A stretch of 35,041 nt of DNA from Ruegeria atlantica (GCF_001458195.1 NZ_CYPU01000009.1:1-35041); one strand, 5' to 3'; counted from the first letter of the stretch, positions 16,400-25,754 are shown. The notes: a model not told the origin generated them from the letters alone. Numbers and translations: made by a program.

Positions 16400-17101
16400 A
16401 TGAACGCGCCCTATAGATTGCACTTTGCCCCCGACAACGCCTCTCTGGTGATCAGACTGGTGTTGGAAGAGATGGGCCTGCCTTATGAGACGGCTTTGGT
16501 GGATCGTCGGCAAAACGCACAGAATGGCGCGGCTTACAGAGGGTTGAATCCGAACGGCCTGATCCCGGTTCTTGAAACGCCACAAGGTCCGATCTTTGAA
16601 ACAGCCGCCATCCTTTTGTGGCTGGCAGATACACATGCGCAACTGGCTCCCGCCTCTGACAACCCGGATCGGGCTGCGTTCCTGAAATGGCTCTTTTTCG
16701 CATCGAACACTATACATGCCGATCTGCGCATCCTGTTCTATGCCGAAAAATACATCGACGCGGCACAGGCCGAAACCTTGCGCAACGGTATCCGCCCGCG
16801 CCTACGCCAACATCTTCGGGTTCTGGATGATGTTGCTAAAACTTCGCCCAGTTGGTTGCACGCCGATCAGCCCTCGGTCCTTACATACTACCTTGCCTGC
16901 CAGATGCGGTGGATGTCCCTTTACCCGGAGCGCGCTGATCGCAGTTGGTATCAATTGGCGGATACGCCTTACCTGCAAACCATTCTGATGCGCCTGGAAA
17001 GCCGTCCCGCAACCCGGGCTGCCATCGCGGCCGAGGGGTTGGGGGTTACCCCCTTCACTAGTCCATCTTATGCTCACCCTCCAGAAGGCTCTGCTACCTG
17101 A
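16400..17101 (+). CDS. Glutathione S-transferase family protein
   Basis: A 233-residue protein started at ATG 16400 (MNAPYRLHFAPDNAS). The N-terminal thioredoxin-like domain (1-80) includes the Ser-containing start of helix 1 (DNASLVIRLVLEEMGLPYE), NPNGLIPVLE with the cis-Pro, and the FETAAILLWLAD segment carrying the Glu-Ser/Thr-Ala glutathione site (here ETA). The C-terminal helical domain follows from about residue 92. Specific substrate is unknown. Upstream 167 bases are shared with divergent rpiA. Its TGA is separated by one base from the ATG of the serine ammonia-lyase gene, so the two are probably coupled. Confidence 0.88.
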   Translation: MNAPYRLHFAPDNASLVIRLVLEEMGLPYETALVDRRQNAQNGAAYRGLNPNGLIPVLETPQGPIFETAAILLWLADTHAQLAPASDNPDRAAFLKWLFFASNTIHADLRILFYAEKYIDAAQAETLRNGIRPRLRQHLRVLDDVAKTSPSWLHADQPSVLTYYLACQMRWMSLYPERADRSWYQLADTPYLQTILMRLESRPATRAAIAAEGLGVTPFTSPSYAHPPEGSAT

Positions 17102-17102
17102 T

Positions 17103-18476
17103 ATGTTCTTGTCTGTTTTTGATATGTTCAAAGTGGGCATCGGCCCGTCCTCGTCACACACAATGGGGCCGATGGTTGCCGCCGCACGGTTTCTGGACCT
17201 GATGCGCGCCTCGCCGTTTGAATTCGCCGGTCTTCGCGGATCGCTGCACGGATCGCTGGCTTTTACTGGCGTAGGTCACGCAACAGACCGGGCTACGATC
17301 CTTGGACTGGCCGGGTTTGTTCCTGACACCTATGACAACGACAAGGCCGAGGCCGCGTTGGCCGCTATTGCTGAAACGCACTCAGTCACGCCCGAGGGGT
17401 TGCCGACCCTGCAATTCGATCCAAAGGCCGATCTGATCTTTGACTACGACCACAACCTACCCGGTCATGCCAACGGCATGATCTTGATGGCGACAGACGC
17501 GCAAGGCGACGTGATCCTGCGGCAGGTCTATTATTCCGTAGGCGGCGGTTTTGTCCTGACCGAGGAAGAACTGGCCGATGGCAAAGCCACCAATGACGGC
17601 CCTGCCGTGCCTTTCCCGTTCCACTCGGCTGCCGAAATGCTTGAGATGGCAAACGCCAGCGGCAAAAGCATCGCCCAGATGAAGCGCGAAAACGAAATCG
17701 CGCGTGGCTGTGCGGACAGTTTCGCCAAAGGCACCGCCCGGCTTTGGGAAGTCATGAACAACTGTATCGAACGTGGACTGAAGACGGATGGCATTCTGCC
17801 CGGCGGTCTGAAAGTCCGCCGCCGCGCCAAGGGCATTCACGACGCGTTGTTGGCCGAACGGGGTATGAACCTGAACGCGCCACACACCATCAACGACTGG
17901 ATGAGCGTCTATGCGATGGCGATAAACGAGGAAAACGCGGCTGGCGGGCAAGTCGTCACTGCGCCCACAAACGGGGCAGCTGGTACGATGCCTGCCGTAC
18001 TGCGCTATTACCTCGATCACGTTCCGGGTGCCTCGGAAAGCCATATCGAGGACTTCCTCCTTACGGCAGCGGCCATTGGCGGGCTGGTCAAATACAACGC
18101 CTCGATCTCAGGCGCTGAGGCTGGGTGTCAGGCTGAAGTTGGAAGCGCCTCGGCAATGGCTGCAGCGGGCCTCTGCGCCGTGATGGGTGGTACGCCCGAG
18201 CAGGTCGAAAACGCCGCCGAAATTGCATTGGAGCATCATCTGGGAATGACCTGCGACCCGGTCGCTGGTCTGGTGCAAGTCCCTTGCATCGAACGCAACG
18301 GGTTGGCGGCCATCAAAGCCGTCTCGGCTGCTTCACTTGCGCTACGTGGCGATGGGAAACACTTCGTGCCGCTGGATTCGGTGATCGAAACCATGCGCCA
18401 GACCGGGCATGATATGCATGAGAAGTACAAGGAAACGTCTCTGGGCGGGTTGGCCGTAAACGTGCCAAACTGCTGA
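17103..18476 (+). CDS. sdaA: L-serine ammonia-lyase (serine dehydratase), iron-sulfur type
   Basis: A 457-residue single-chain enzyme that deaminates L-serine to pyruvate and ammonia using a [4Fe-4S] cluster. Started at ATG 17103 ([23 protein letters not shown]). The beta domain with SSSHTMGP (17-24) is followed by the alpha domain with conserved cysteines 342 (GAEAGCQAE), 384 and 395 ([15 protein letters not shown]), the cluster ligands. The chain ends in Cys457, the position that in the Legionella enzyme reaches back to the fourth iron as a tail-in-mouth ligand. It follows the GST gene by one base and has no strong ribosome site of its own. Confidence 0.95.
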   Translation: MFLSVFDMFKVGIGPSSSHTMGPMVAAARFLDLMRASPFEFAGLRGSLHGSLAFTGVGHATDRATILGLAGFVPDTYDNDKAEAALAAIAETHSVTPEGLPTLQFDPKADLIFDYDHNLPGHANGMILMATDAQGDVILRQVYYSVGGGFVLTEEELADGKATNDGPAVPFPFHSAAEMLEMANASGKSIAQMKRENEIARGCADSFAKGTARLWEVMNNCIERGLKTDGILPGGLKVRRRAKGIHDALLAERGMNLNAPHTINDWMSVYAMAINEENAAGGQVVTAPTNGAAGTMPAVLRYYLDHVPGASESHIEDFLLTAAAIGGLVKYNASISGAEAGCQAEVGSASAMAAAGLCAVMGGTPEQVENAAEIALEHHLGMTCDPVAGLVQVPCIERNGLAAIKAVSAASLALRGDGKHFVPLDSVIETMRQTGHDMHEKYKETSLGGLAVNVPNC

Positions 18477-18500
18477 CAGTTACAGCAATGGAGTTCAACG

Positions 18501-18911
18501 ATGCAAGGACATTGCCTGTGCGGCACCATCCGCTACGAGGTTGATCCTCCGGTCCTGTCCTGCGTGAGCTGCCATTGCGATAGTTGCCGCAGGCAATGTG
18601 CGGCCCCGATGACGACCTATTTTGGCGTGCGCGACGGGCAATGGCGCTGGACTGGCGAGCCGCCGAAAACCTTTAATTCCTCGCCCGGTGTCGAGCGCAG
18701 CTTTTGTCCCAATTGCGGCACGCCGATCTCGTTTCGATCCCAAGCCATGTCGGACGTACTGCATTTGTATGTCGCCACATTAGAGGATCCCAACCAATTG
18801 CAGCCCACGCTGCACGTGGCCCATGAAGAACGGCTGGATTGGCTGAAACTGGACGACGACCTGCCCGTCTGCATCGGACCCGACTACACGAAGGTGCAGC
18901 CGATTTCATAG
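18501..18911 (+). CDS. GFA-family zinc protein
   Basis: A 136-residue protein of the GFA fold (named for glutathione-dependent formaldehyde-activating enzyme). Zinc-binding cysteines are visible: GHCLCG (Cys5, Cys7), CHCDSC (Cys24, 26, 29) and SFCPNCG (Cys69, Cys72). Founding members were proposed to accelerate S-hydroxymethylglutathione formation, but most members are of unknown role. The proximity of glutathione S-transferase and gor is suggestive, not proof, of a glutathione link. It starts 24 bases after sdaA with AATGGAG upstream. Confidence 0.85.
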   Translation: MQGHCLCGTIRYEVDPPVLSCVSCHCDSCRRQCAAPMTTYFGVRDGQWRWTGEPPKTFNSSPGVERSFCPNCGTPISFRSQAMSDVLHLYVATLEDPNQLQPTLHVAHEERLDWLKLDDDLPVCIGPDYTKVQPIS

Positions 18912-18950
18912 ACGCTTTCAACCGGGTGCCAAAACCCGTAGCGTCGCCGC

Positions 18951-19865
18951 ATGACCCAGGATCGTCCCGTCTTTGGCATCTTCTTGATGCTGTGTTTTTG
19001 CGTGCTTGCACCGATGGGCGATTCCATCGCCAAGCTGCTGGGCGAGACGACACCGGTCGGCGTTCTGGTGTTTATTCGCTTTGCCGTTCAGGCGTTGATC
19101 CTGATACCTTTGGTGGCCCTGACCAGGCGGCACTGGCGCATGCGTGGACGTCTTGTGTGGCTGGCGTTCATCCGAACGGTTCTGCACATCATTGCTATCG
19201 CGGCAATGTTCAGCGCACTGCAATACTTGCCGCTGGCAGACGCAGTCGCCATCGCCTTTGTCATGCCCTTCATCATGCTGTTGCTGGGCAAGTACGTGCT
19301 GGGTGAAGAGGTCGGTATGCGCCGCCTGATCGCCTGTGTTGTCGGGTTCTTGGGCACTTTGCTGGTCATCCAGCCCAGCTTTGTTCAGGTCGGTGCCGCC
19401 GCTCTGTTACCCTTGGTCGTTGCGATTGTCTTTTCCCTTTTCATGTTGGTGACACGACAGATTGCCAAGGAAACCGACCCAATAGTCTTGCAGGCCGTAT
19501 CCGGAGTGATGGCGACGGTTCTGCTGCTGCCGGTTCTGGCGCTGGGAACACTCGGCAATATTTGGGAGCTGTCCTTCATCTTTCCCGAGCGTGAAAGTCA
19601 CCTGCTGCTGATCGGGATCGGTGTCCTGGGCACTGTCGCGCATCTGTTCATGACGTGGTCGTTGCGCTACGCGCCGTCCGCCACGCTGGCCCCCATGCAG
19701 TATCTTGAGATCCCAGTGGCGACGTTCTTTGGCTGGTTGATCTTCCATGACCTTCCGGATGGCATGGCCGCTGTCGGCATTGGCATCACCGTCGCCGCGG
19801 GCCTATATGTCATTCTGCGCGAGCGGGCCAGCGCCCGGTCTGCCCCGACAGAAACGCCTGCGTAA
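18951..19865 (+). CDS. DMT-superfamily transporter (EamA family), second copy
   Basis: A 304-residue membrane protein with about ten helices and two EamA repeats: LQYLPLADAVAIAFVMPFIMLLLGKYVLGEEVG near 86-118 and LRYAPSATLAPMQYLEIPVATFFGWLIFHDLPD near 237-269. It is unlike the transporter at 7261 in detail and belongs to the group with the LP-LADA motif common in marine alphaproteobacteria. Substrate unknown. Its last 56 bases overlap the convergent 3' end of the thiamine diphosphokinase gene, an uncommon degree of tail-to-tail overlap. Confidence 0.87.
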   Translation: MTQDRPVFGIFLMLCFCVLAPMGDSIAKLLGETTPVGVLVFIRFAVQALILIPLVALTRRHWRMRGRLVWLAFIRTVLHIIAIAAMFSALQYLPLADAVAIAFVMPFIMLLLGKYVLGEEVGMRRLIACVVGFLGTLLVIQPSFVQVGAAALLPLVVAIVFSLFMLVTRQIAKETDPIVLQAVSGVMATVLLLPVLALGTLGNIWELSFIFPERESHLLLIGIGVLGTVAHLFMTWSLRYAPSATLAPMQYLEIPVATFFGWLIFHDLPDGMAAVGIGITVAAGLYVILRERASARSAPTETPA

Positions 19866-20517
19866 CCTGATCCAGAGCGTATCGCGGCACCATCACCAGC
19901 AATCCCGGCGCATCCACCGTCAGTTCAACATCCGCCAGCGCGCGGTTGGACGTGCCTACCTGCCCGCCTGGTTCCATCACCAAATCGTCGATGGGCCACT
20001 CCAGCCCTCTGCTGGTACCGGTTACCCGCTGAAACGGAAAAAATGAAACGACATCGCCAGGGGTGATACACAGGGAAATCTGTGGAGGCGCGTGGAAGAC
20101 GACCTCCGTCTCGCCCAACAGGACACAGGGGCGATCCTGTCTCTGAACCAACGTGTTAAGAACAGCAAGCTGATGGTCCAACCTCCCGCCCAAGAACCCT
20201 GCCCCCAACACAACAGGCGCGTCGATGCTGCGCAGAGCCTTGTCAAAATCCGTGCTGTTTTGTTCCCGTATGGGATACAACCGGTCCACTGGAATTTGGT
20301 CTTTGTGCCGACTGTCCAGCGAATCGAAATCGCCAATCACGGCAGCTGGAATGCAACCTGATTCTACCAATGGGGCGGCTCCACCATCGGCCGCCACGAC
20401 CGTATTGGCGCGAATCAGCATCACCTCTAGATCGTCAGGGCCGATTTCCCCACCTCCGACCAATGCAATTGGCTCAAATGACCGTACAATTGGGCGTTTT
20501 TTACTTAGATTGATCAT
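19810..20517 (-). CDS. thiN: Thiamine diphosphokinase
   Basis: A 235-residue enzyme that converts thiamine to thiamine diphosphate with ATP. Started at ATG 20517 (MINLSKKRPIV) with GGGAAAA upstream; 30 more in-frame bases reach 20547. Motifs: ADGG (43-46), GDFDS (62-66), NSTDFDKAL (87-95) and GGRLDH (110-115), as in thiamine pyrophosphokinases. The C-terminal beta domain includes TSRGLEWPIDD. No thiamine pyrophosphate riboswitch was recognised upstream. It overlaps the convergent EamA gene by 56 bases and is divergent from the acidic protein gene. Confidence 0.9.
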   Translation of the reverse strand: MINLSKKRPIVRSFEPIALVGGGEIGPDDLEVMLIRANTVVAADGGAAPLVESGCIPAAVIGDFDSLDSRHKDQIPVDRLYPIREQNSTDFDKALRSIDAPVVLGAGFLGGRLDHQLAVLNTLVQRQDRPCVLLGETEVVFHAPPQISLCITPGDVVSFFPFQRVTGTSRGLEWPIDDLVMEPGGQVGTSNRALADVELTVDAPGLLVMVPRYALDQVTQAFLSGQTGRWPARAE

Positions 20518-20638
20518 TTTTCCCGGATTTGGACACATTGAGACCACAAAATGATAGGTTCATGCAGAGAGTTCCGAGCCAATAGGTGTGCCTGCATAAG
20601 GTGGTTGGCTCTCGTAGTTTGTAGAGGACGTGCGTCTG

Positions 20639-22276
20639 ATGGTACAGAACAACAAGGTATTGACCGTTTCTTATGGAACCTTCTCCTGCACTTTGGAAGG
20701 ATTCGACAATTCATTCGAAACGATGAAGGCAATCGCAGAGTACTTCCGTGATCTTTCTGCCGACGATCGGTATTTTGGTTCTGAACCCCCACAGCCTGAC
20801 GCAGAAATGCTGACCCGGATCGCACAGCGTGACGCCGCAAAACATGTAGAAGCCAGCCAGAGCGATTCCGGCCTGTTGCTGCGCGCGACCCAGCAGGCTG
20901 CAAAGCCAACCCCTGCTGTGGTTCCAACCGCTGCACAAGCAGACCCCCAAGTGATGAGCCCCAGTGCCACCCCCCCTGCACAAGGGGCCGAGTCGTTCTT
21001 TGCTGATGCCGAGCCGGTTGAAAGCGCGCCTGCCCCGGCTGCGGACAGCATTGCAGCGAAACTGCAGCGCATCCGCGCCGTCGTTTCGCATGCCGAAGAA
21101 AACTCGGTGATTTATGCAGAAGACGAGGACACAAGCCTGGGTAATCAGCCAGCTGCCCCGATGGATGCGGTCGCCGCCGCGTTTGAGGCGGGTTCTCTCA
21201 AGGCGTCGGACCTTTCGGAAACGGACAAGCCGGAAGCAGCCGCTGAACCGATGGCACCAGCTTTTGAGGCGGAAGAAATCGAGGATACCCTTGCCGTGGC
21301 AGAGCCAGTGGCAGAAGCCGAAACAACGGAAGAACCGGTAGAACCCGTGCAGCCGTTCTCGATGCAGCAGGACGCCGACTACGAAGACGAGGAAGAGGAA
21401 GAGGCGCCCACGCCCTCGGCGCTGTTCACCGATCTTGATGAAACGGCCGAAACCGATGAGCCCGGCAATATCCTGAGCGAAGAAACCGAAGCGGATCAGA
21501 TCGACGATGCCACAGAGAGCCAAGAGGGTTATCTGACCGCCGAGGATGAGGCCAATGTTCTAAGTGAGATCTCGAAGGTCGAGGCCGCAATGGACGTTCA
21601 ATCCCCGAACGATACGGCCTTGGATCAGGATTTGTCCCGCCTGATGGACAAGGCCGACATCCAGATGGATGACCCGGCGACCATCACGCAGCGCGAAACC
21701 TATTCGCATCTGCGCACGGCAGTCGCCGCGACCGAAGCTGAGCGCGAGGCCAGGCCCCAGCAAGAAGAGTCCGAGGAAAGCGGATACCGCGGCGATCTGA
21801 CCTCGGTCGTCAGCCCGCGTCGCCCCGAGATTCAGGTCACCAGCATGCGACCGCAGTCGGACACCTCGTCGCCGCTGAAACTGGTTGCTGAACAGCGTGT
21901 CGACGTAAGGGAACAGGATGCCGGTCCGGTAACCCCGCGCCGCGTTACGTCCAAATCAGAAGACGAAGCAGGCGATTCCAACGAAGAAGGTGGTTTTGCC
22001 CTGTTTGCACAGGAACAAGGCGCACAATCGCTGCCCGACCTGTTGGAGGCTGCCGCCGCTTACCTGTCGTTCATCGAAGGTCAGGAACAATTCTCGCGCC
22101 CACAGCTGATGAATAAGATCCGCTCGCTCAAGCAGGACGACTTCAACCGCGAAGAAAGCCTGCGCTCGTTCGGTCAATTGCTTCGGGACGGCAAGATCGA
22201 AAAAGCTGGTGGTGGTCGTTTTGCCGCCTCAACGCAGATCGGGTTCCGACCCGATGATGAGCGCGCCGCAGGCTGA
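20639..22276 (+). CDS. Acidic Roseobacter protein of unknown function with possible C-terminal winged helix
   Basis: A 545-residue protein starting MVQNNKVLTVSYGTFSCTLEGFD, with an upstream in-frame GTG as alternative; AGAGG lies before it. The N-terminal about 75 residues form a compact conserved-looking block (ETMKAIAEYFRDLSADDRYFG). The middle, about 75-460, is low complexity and rich in Glu, Asp, Ala and Pro (runs such as EDEEEEE), probably disordered. The last about 80 residues are again structured: LPDLLEAAAAYLSFIEG, FSRPQLMNKIRSLK, REESLRSFGQLLRDGKIEKAGGGRFAAS, which reads like helix-helix-wing. I do not recognise a characterised function; I only recall the family as widespread in Rhodobacteraceae. 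A strong terminator follows. Confidence 0.8.
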   Translation: MVQNNKVLTVSYGTFSCTLEGFDNSFETMKAIAEYFRDLSADDRYFGSEPPQPDAEMLTRIAQRDAAKHVEASQSDSGLLLRATQQAAKPTPAVVPTAAQADPQVMSPSATPPAQGAESFFADAEPVESAPAPAADSIAAKLQRIRAVVSHAEENSVIYAEDEDTSLGNQPAAPMDAVAAAFEAGSLKASDLSETDKPEAAAEPMAPAFEAEEIEDTLAVAEPVAEAETTEEPVEPVQPFSMQQDADYEDEEEEEAPTPSALFTDLDETAETDEPGNILSEETEADQIDDATESQEGYLTAEDEANVLSEISKVEAAMDVQSPNDTALDQDLSRLMDKADIQMDDPATITQRETYSHLRTAVAATEAEREARPQQEESEESGYRGDLTSVVSPRRPEIQVTSMRPQSDTSSPLKLVAEQRVDVREQDAGPVTPRRVTSKSEDEAGDSNEEGGFALFAQEQGAQSLPDLLEAAAAYLSFIEGQEQFSRPQLMNKIRSLKQDDFNREESLRSFGQLLRDGKIEKAGGGRFAASTQIGFRPDDERAAG

Positions 22277-22293
22277 AATAAAAAAATCAAAAG

Positions 22294-22327
22294 AAAAAGG
22301 GGCCGATGCAATCATCGGCCCCTTTTT
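22294..22327. terminator. Bidirectional Rho-independent terminator
   Basis: A perfect 10-bp stem (GGGGCCGATG and its complement) with loop CAAT, flanked by AAAAA on the left and TTTTT on the right. It ends the acidic protein gene on the plus strand and DUF2842/purA on the minus strand. Confidence 0.92.
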
Positions 22328-22349
22328 GTACAGGAAAAGAAGTGCTCTC

Positions 22350-22592
22350 TCAATCTTCCGACTGATCCGGGTCTGCTTGCCCAATGCCTTTGAACACGAA
22401 CTTGAAGGGCAAGGCCCACACGATGCCCAGACCGACATAGACCAGCAGTTCAAGCCAGATCGGCGGGCGATCAAGCCAGTTCACAACCGTCACCACAGCC
22501 ACGATGTAAAGCGGCAACCCAATCAGTAAAAGCGCCAGAGACCAGCGGCGGCGCGCCTTGTAGCTGAGGCCTTGTTTCTGTTCCTCTGCCAT
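22350..22592 (-). CDS. DUF2842 small membrane protein
   Basis: An 80-residue protein with two membrane helices (about 18-38 and 47-67) and the family start LSYKARRRWSLALLLIGLPLYI; ALPFKFVFKG lies after the second helix. DUF2842 is an alphaproteobacterial family of unknown function, repeatedly found immediately after purA as here, where its ATG overlaps the purA stop by one base. The link to purine synthesis is positional only. Confidence 0.88.
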   Translation of the reverse strand: MAEEQKQGLSYKARRRWSLALLLIGLPLYIVAVVTVVNWLDRPPIWLELLVYVGLGIVWALPFKFVFKGIGQADPDQSED

Positions 22593-23884
22593 CAGTCTGC
22601 AAACGGGTCTGTCACCAGTATGGTGTCATCCCGCTCCGGGCTGGTGGACAAAAGGGCGACGGGACAATCGATCAGCTCTTCGACCCGGCGCACATATTTG
22701 ATGGCATTGGCCGGCAGATCCGCCCAGCTGCGCGCCCCTTCGGTGGATTCACTCCAACCCGGCATCTCTTCATAAATCGGCTTGCAGCGCGCCTGTTGGT
22801 CGGCCGCAGTCGGAAGATAATCCAGACGTTCTCCGTCCAGCTCATAGCCAACGCAGATTTTCAGGGTTTCGAATCCGTCCAGAACGTCCAGCTTGGTCAG
22901 CGAGATACCGTTCACACCGCTGGTCGCGCATGTTTGGCGCACCAGGCAGGCATCGAACCAACCACAACGACGTTTGCGGCCTGTGGTTGTCCCGAATTCG
23001 TGCCCACGCTCGCCAAGCCGCTGACCATCGTCGTCGTCCAGCTCGGTTGGGAACGGCCCCTCACCCACTCGTGTTGTATAGGCTTTGACAATGCCAAGAA
23101 CGAAATCAATGGACCCCGGACCGATGCCGACGCCTGTGGAAGCTTGACCGGCGATTACATTGGACGACGTCACAAACGGGTAAGTTCCGAAATCAATATC
23201 CAGAAGCGCACCTTGCGCGCCTTCGAACAGGATACGCTTGCCGGCCTTGCGCTTTTCGTTCAACACTTTCCAGACGGGTGCAGCAAACGGCAGAATTTGC
23301 GGCGCGATCTCTTTAAGCTGAGCGATCAGAGCATTACGATCAATCGGCTCCAGCCCAAGGCCGTTTCGCAGCGCGTTGTGGTGAACCAGGGCGCGATCAA
23401 CCCGCAATGCCAGCGTTGCATCGTCTGCAAGATCAGCCACTCGGATCACACGTCGGCCAACCTTGTCTTCGTAGCAAGGACCAATGCCGCGGCCGGTTGT
23501 CCCGATTTTCGCAACCGAGTTTTGACTTTCACGCGCCCGATCCAGTTCACCATGGAACGGCAGGATCAGCGGTGTATTTTCAGCAATCATTAGATTTTCA
23601 GGGGTGATTTCGACGCCCTGAGCCTGAATGGTTCCGATCTCTTTGATCAGGTGCCAAGGATCCAGCACAACACCGTTTCCGATGACACTCAGTTTTCCGC
23701 CGCGAACAACACCGGACGGAAGCGCATGCAGCTTGTAGACTTCACCATCGATGACCAGCGTGTGACCGGCGTTATGTCCGCCCTGAAAGCGTGCAATTAC
23801 GTCTGCACGCTCGCTGAGCCAGTCGACGATCTTGCCTTTTCCTTCGTCACCCCACTGGGCGCCGACAACAACCACATTGGCCAT
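22592..23884 (-). CDS. purA: Adenylosuccinate synthase
   Basis: A 430-residue GTPase-like ligase that joins aspartate to IMP with GTP, the first committed step from IMP to AMP. Complete motifs: [12 protein letters not shown] (11-22, P-loop and catalytic Asp13), GGHNAGHT (35-42, catalytic His41), the [15 protein letters not shown] block and [11 protein letters not shown]. Length and sequence are as expected. It follows the nitrile hydratase accessory gene by 99 bases on the same strand and is coupled to DUF2842 downstream. Confidence 0.97.
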   Translation of the reverse strand: MANVVVVGAQWGDEGKGKIVDWLSERADVIARFQGGHNAGHTLVIDGEVYKLHALPSGVVRGGKLSVIGNGVVLDPWHLIKEIGTIQAQGVEITPENLMIAENTPLILPFHGELDRARESQNSVAKIGTTGRGIGPCYEDKVGRRVIRVADLADDATLALRVDRALVHHNALRNGLGLEPIDRNALIAQLKEIAPQILPFAAPVWKVLNEKRKAGKRILFEGAQGALLDIDFGTYPFVTSSNVIAGQASTGVGIGPGSIDFVLGIVKAYTTRVGEGPFPTELDDDDGQRLGERGHEFGTTTGRKRRCGWFDACLVRQTCATSGVNGISLTKLDVLDGFETLKICVGYELDGERLDYLPTAADQQARCKPIYEEMPGWSESTEGARSWADLPANAIKYVRRVEELIDCPVALLSTSPERDDTILVTDPFAD

Positions 23885-23983
23885 ATCCGGTCCTTTTGCG
23901 CTGAGATATCAAACTCGGCTCGTATAACGGGGGTAACGCGACAGGGAAACCGGTAATTCGACGCAGTTGAGCAGTTCCGGGGA

Positions 23984-24319
23984 CTACTTGTCCGTTAGCT
24001 GCACCGGATTGCCGTGTGGGGTTGTCAGATATGCGTCTTCCCAGGCGTTGCGCAGCCGGTTTACGTCGTTGGGCGTGGCTGTGCCTTGCTCGGCCAACAA
24101 TGCCTCAAGCGTTTCCAGCCACGCGAAAAAGTAGTCGTTCCCGCCGTTCAGTTCCCGATCCAGCCCATGGCGCTTCAGGGTGTCCGAGAACCGCGCAGCC
24201 CAATCGGGCCAATCAAACCGGCCGGTCTCATTTAGTGCTACCGTCACGGCAAACACCTGCGCATGCCAGGGTTCAGCAAAAACAGGCTCAGGGGCGGCAT
24301 GGGCAACGCAATCGCTCAT
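23984..24319 (-). CDS. Nitrile hydratase accessory protein
   Basis: A 111-residue protein started at ATG 24319 ([18 protein letters not shown]), whose ATG overlaps the nthB stop in ATGA. It is homologous to the N-terminal helical half of the nitrile hydratase beta subunit: FAEPWHAQVFAVTV here parallels [14 protein letters not shown] in the beta subunit, and YFFAWLETLEALLAEQG parallels [17 protein letters not shown]. Such P14K/NhlE-like proteins escort cobalt into the alpha subunit by subunit exchange. No GTPase-type (Fe) activator is present, in line with a cobalt enzyme. Confidence 0.85.
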   Translation of the reverse strand: MSDCVAHAAPEPVFAEPWHAQVFAVTVALNETGRFDWPDWAARFSDTLKRHGLDRELNGGNDYFFAWLETLEALLAEQGTATPNDVNRLRNAWEDAYLTTPHGNPVQLTDK

Positions 24320-24993
24320 ACCGGGCCCAGATAGCTTTGCCAAAGATCTAAAACCACCTCGTCATTGGGATGTTCCGGGTTGGTCCAAAGTTCGGATGCC
24401 GGGAATACAACAGCATATAGAGGCTCAGGCGCGTCTCCCAATCTGTGAGCGCTGGAATCCGGCAGCACGTGCGTCCCGTGCACCATTAGAATGCGCCCCT
24501 TCGCTCCGGCGGCATAGTGGGGCAACCGAGTATGACCGCCGTCGACGCGGCGGTTGGCAGTTGGACGTGTTGTCACGACCTCCTGCCCTACCGAATATTC
24601 CGTCGGGACGTTCGAAGGTCTATCCGCAGGACCGCCGCTGGCCAGCACTCCAGCAACCGCGTCGGCCTTCATCTTGCGGCCCGCCAGAGGGTGTTCTTCT
24701 TTGTCCGCCTCGCCACGCAGGTCTTCTTCGGTCAGCACGCCGCTTTCGACCAGCAAGTTCGTCAGGGCTGAAATCCATTTCTCGTAATAAGAAAATCGCG
24801 TGTAGTCCTTGGGTGAGAGCCTCTCGCGTGCGTGACGTGAGATATCAATATTCCATTGCCCCAGCGATCCAGTAGCCAGCGTGACTGCCAATGCCCGCGC
24901 ATGCCAGTCTTCAGCAAAAACCGGGGCATCATCGGGTTCGGGGTGCACAGGTCCATCGCCGAACCGCCCCCCCATATCGTGAACTCTGGTCAT
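24316..24993 (-). CDS. nthB: Nitrile hydratase subunit beta
   Basis: A 225-residue beta subunit started at ATG 24993 ([16 protein letters not shown]), typical of the family; the ATG overlaps the nthA stop (ATGA). Helical N-terminal half about 1-110 and SH3-like barrel about 125-225 containing [16 protein letters not shown] (153-168), whose Arg156 corresponds to an arginine that contacts the oxidised cysteines of the alpha subunit; the arginines near 53-58 correspond to the second such residue. Hydrates nitriles to amides as an alpha-beta heterodimer or tetramer in the cytosol. Confidence 0.93.
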   Translation of the reverse strand: MTRVHDMGGRFGDGPVHPEPDDAPVFAEDWHARALAVTLATGSLGQWNIDISRHARERLSPKDYTRFSYYEKWISALTNLLVESGVLTEEDLRGEADKEEHPLAGRKMKADAVAGVLASGGPADRPSNVPTEYSVGQEVVTTRPTANRRVDGGHTRLPHYAAGAKGRILMVHGTHVLPDSSAHRLGDAPEPLYAVVFPASELWTNPEHPNDEVVLDLWQSYLGPV

Positions 24994-25604
24994 GACGGCA
25001 CCTTTGGCAGGCCGGTTCCGATCATGCTGTCGCGTGTGACAAGTGCCGCCAACTCGTCTTCGGTTAAGCCATCCGTGTCTTCTGGCCGCATCGGAAGCAC
25101 AAGGTACCGCACTTCGGCCGTCGAATCCCAAACGCGAACCGAGGACGTCTCGGGCAGGGTCACCCCGAACTCAGCCAGAACCTTGCGCGGCTCACGCACA
25201 GCCCGCGCCCGGTAGGCATCGGATTTGTACCAACCCGGCGGAATACCAAGCAGCGGCCACGGGTAACAACTGCACAGGGTGCACACGACCATGTTGTGCT
25301 GTTCAGGTGTGTTTGCGACGACAACCATGTGTTCGCCCTGACGCCCATAGTAACCCAGATCGGCGACAACCGATGTGGCATCTTTCAGCAACGCGGCTTT
25401 GAAGTCTGGGTCAGTCCAGGCTTTGGCGACGACCCGCGCGCCGTTCTGCGGGCCGATCTTGTTCTGATAGGTATCAATAATTTCATCCAGCGCCGCCGGA
25501 TCGATCAGTCCCTTGCGAGTCAGAATCGTTTCCAGCGCCTTTACCCGCAGCGCAGGATCAGGTGGCAAAAGGGTGTGCGGGTGGTCGTGATCATCATGTG
25601 GCAT
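24990..25604 (-). CDS. nthA: Nitrile hydratase subunit alpha, cobalt type
   Basis: A 204-residue catalytic subunit. The metal-binding motif VCTLCSC occupies 107-113 (Cys108, Cys111, Cys113); Thr at 109 marks the low-spin cobalt(III) class, whereas iron enzymes usually have Ser. In known enzymes the second and third cysteines are oxidised to sulfinic and sulfenic acid. The N-terminus is unusually His-rich ([10 protein letters not shown]). First gene of nthA-nthB-accessory with ATGA overlaps throughout; divergent from secG with 150 bases between starts. No amidase, aldoxime dehydratase or cobalt transporter gene is adjacent. Confidence 0.95.
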   Translation of the reverse strand: MPHDDHDHPHTLLPPDPALRVKALETILTRKGLIDPAALDEIIDTYQNKIGPQNGARVVAKAWTDPDFKAALLKDATSVVADLGYYGRQGEHMVVVANTPEQHNMVVCTLCSCYPWPLLGIPPGWYKSDAYRARAVREPRKVLAEFGVTLPETSSVRVWDSTAEVRYLVLPMRPEDTDGLTEDELAALVTRDSMIGTGLPKVPS

Positions 25605-25754
25605 GGCCGCAGCCTGCGCGAGGTGCGGCCATGCTGTCCAGTCCCTTTGCTGTGATCTGAAACATCACCGTTCTTGATCCCAACTCCTCCCTTGCCCCCG
25701 CTGGAAAACTTGCATAAGTACCACGCGATACACGCCACGCTGTACAGGAACACC

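Noticed and set aside
20518..20638. Thiamine pyrophosphate riboswitch before the thiamine diphosphokinase gene
   Set aside because: The conserved riboswitch core (CTGAGA and its partner) is not present in the short leader.
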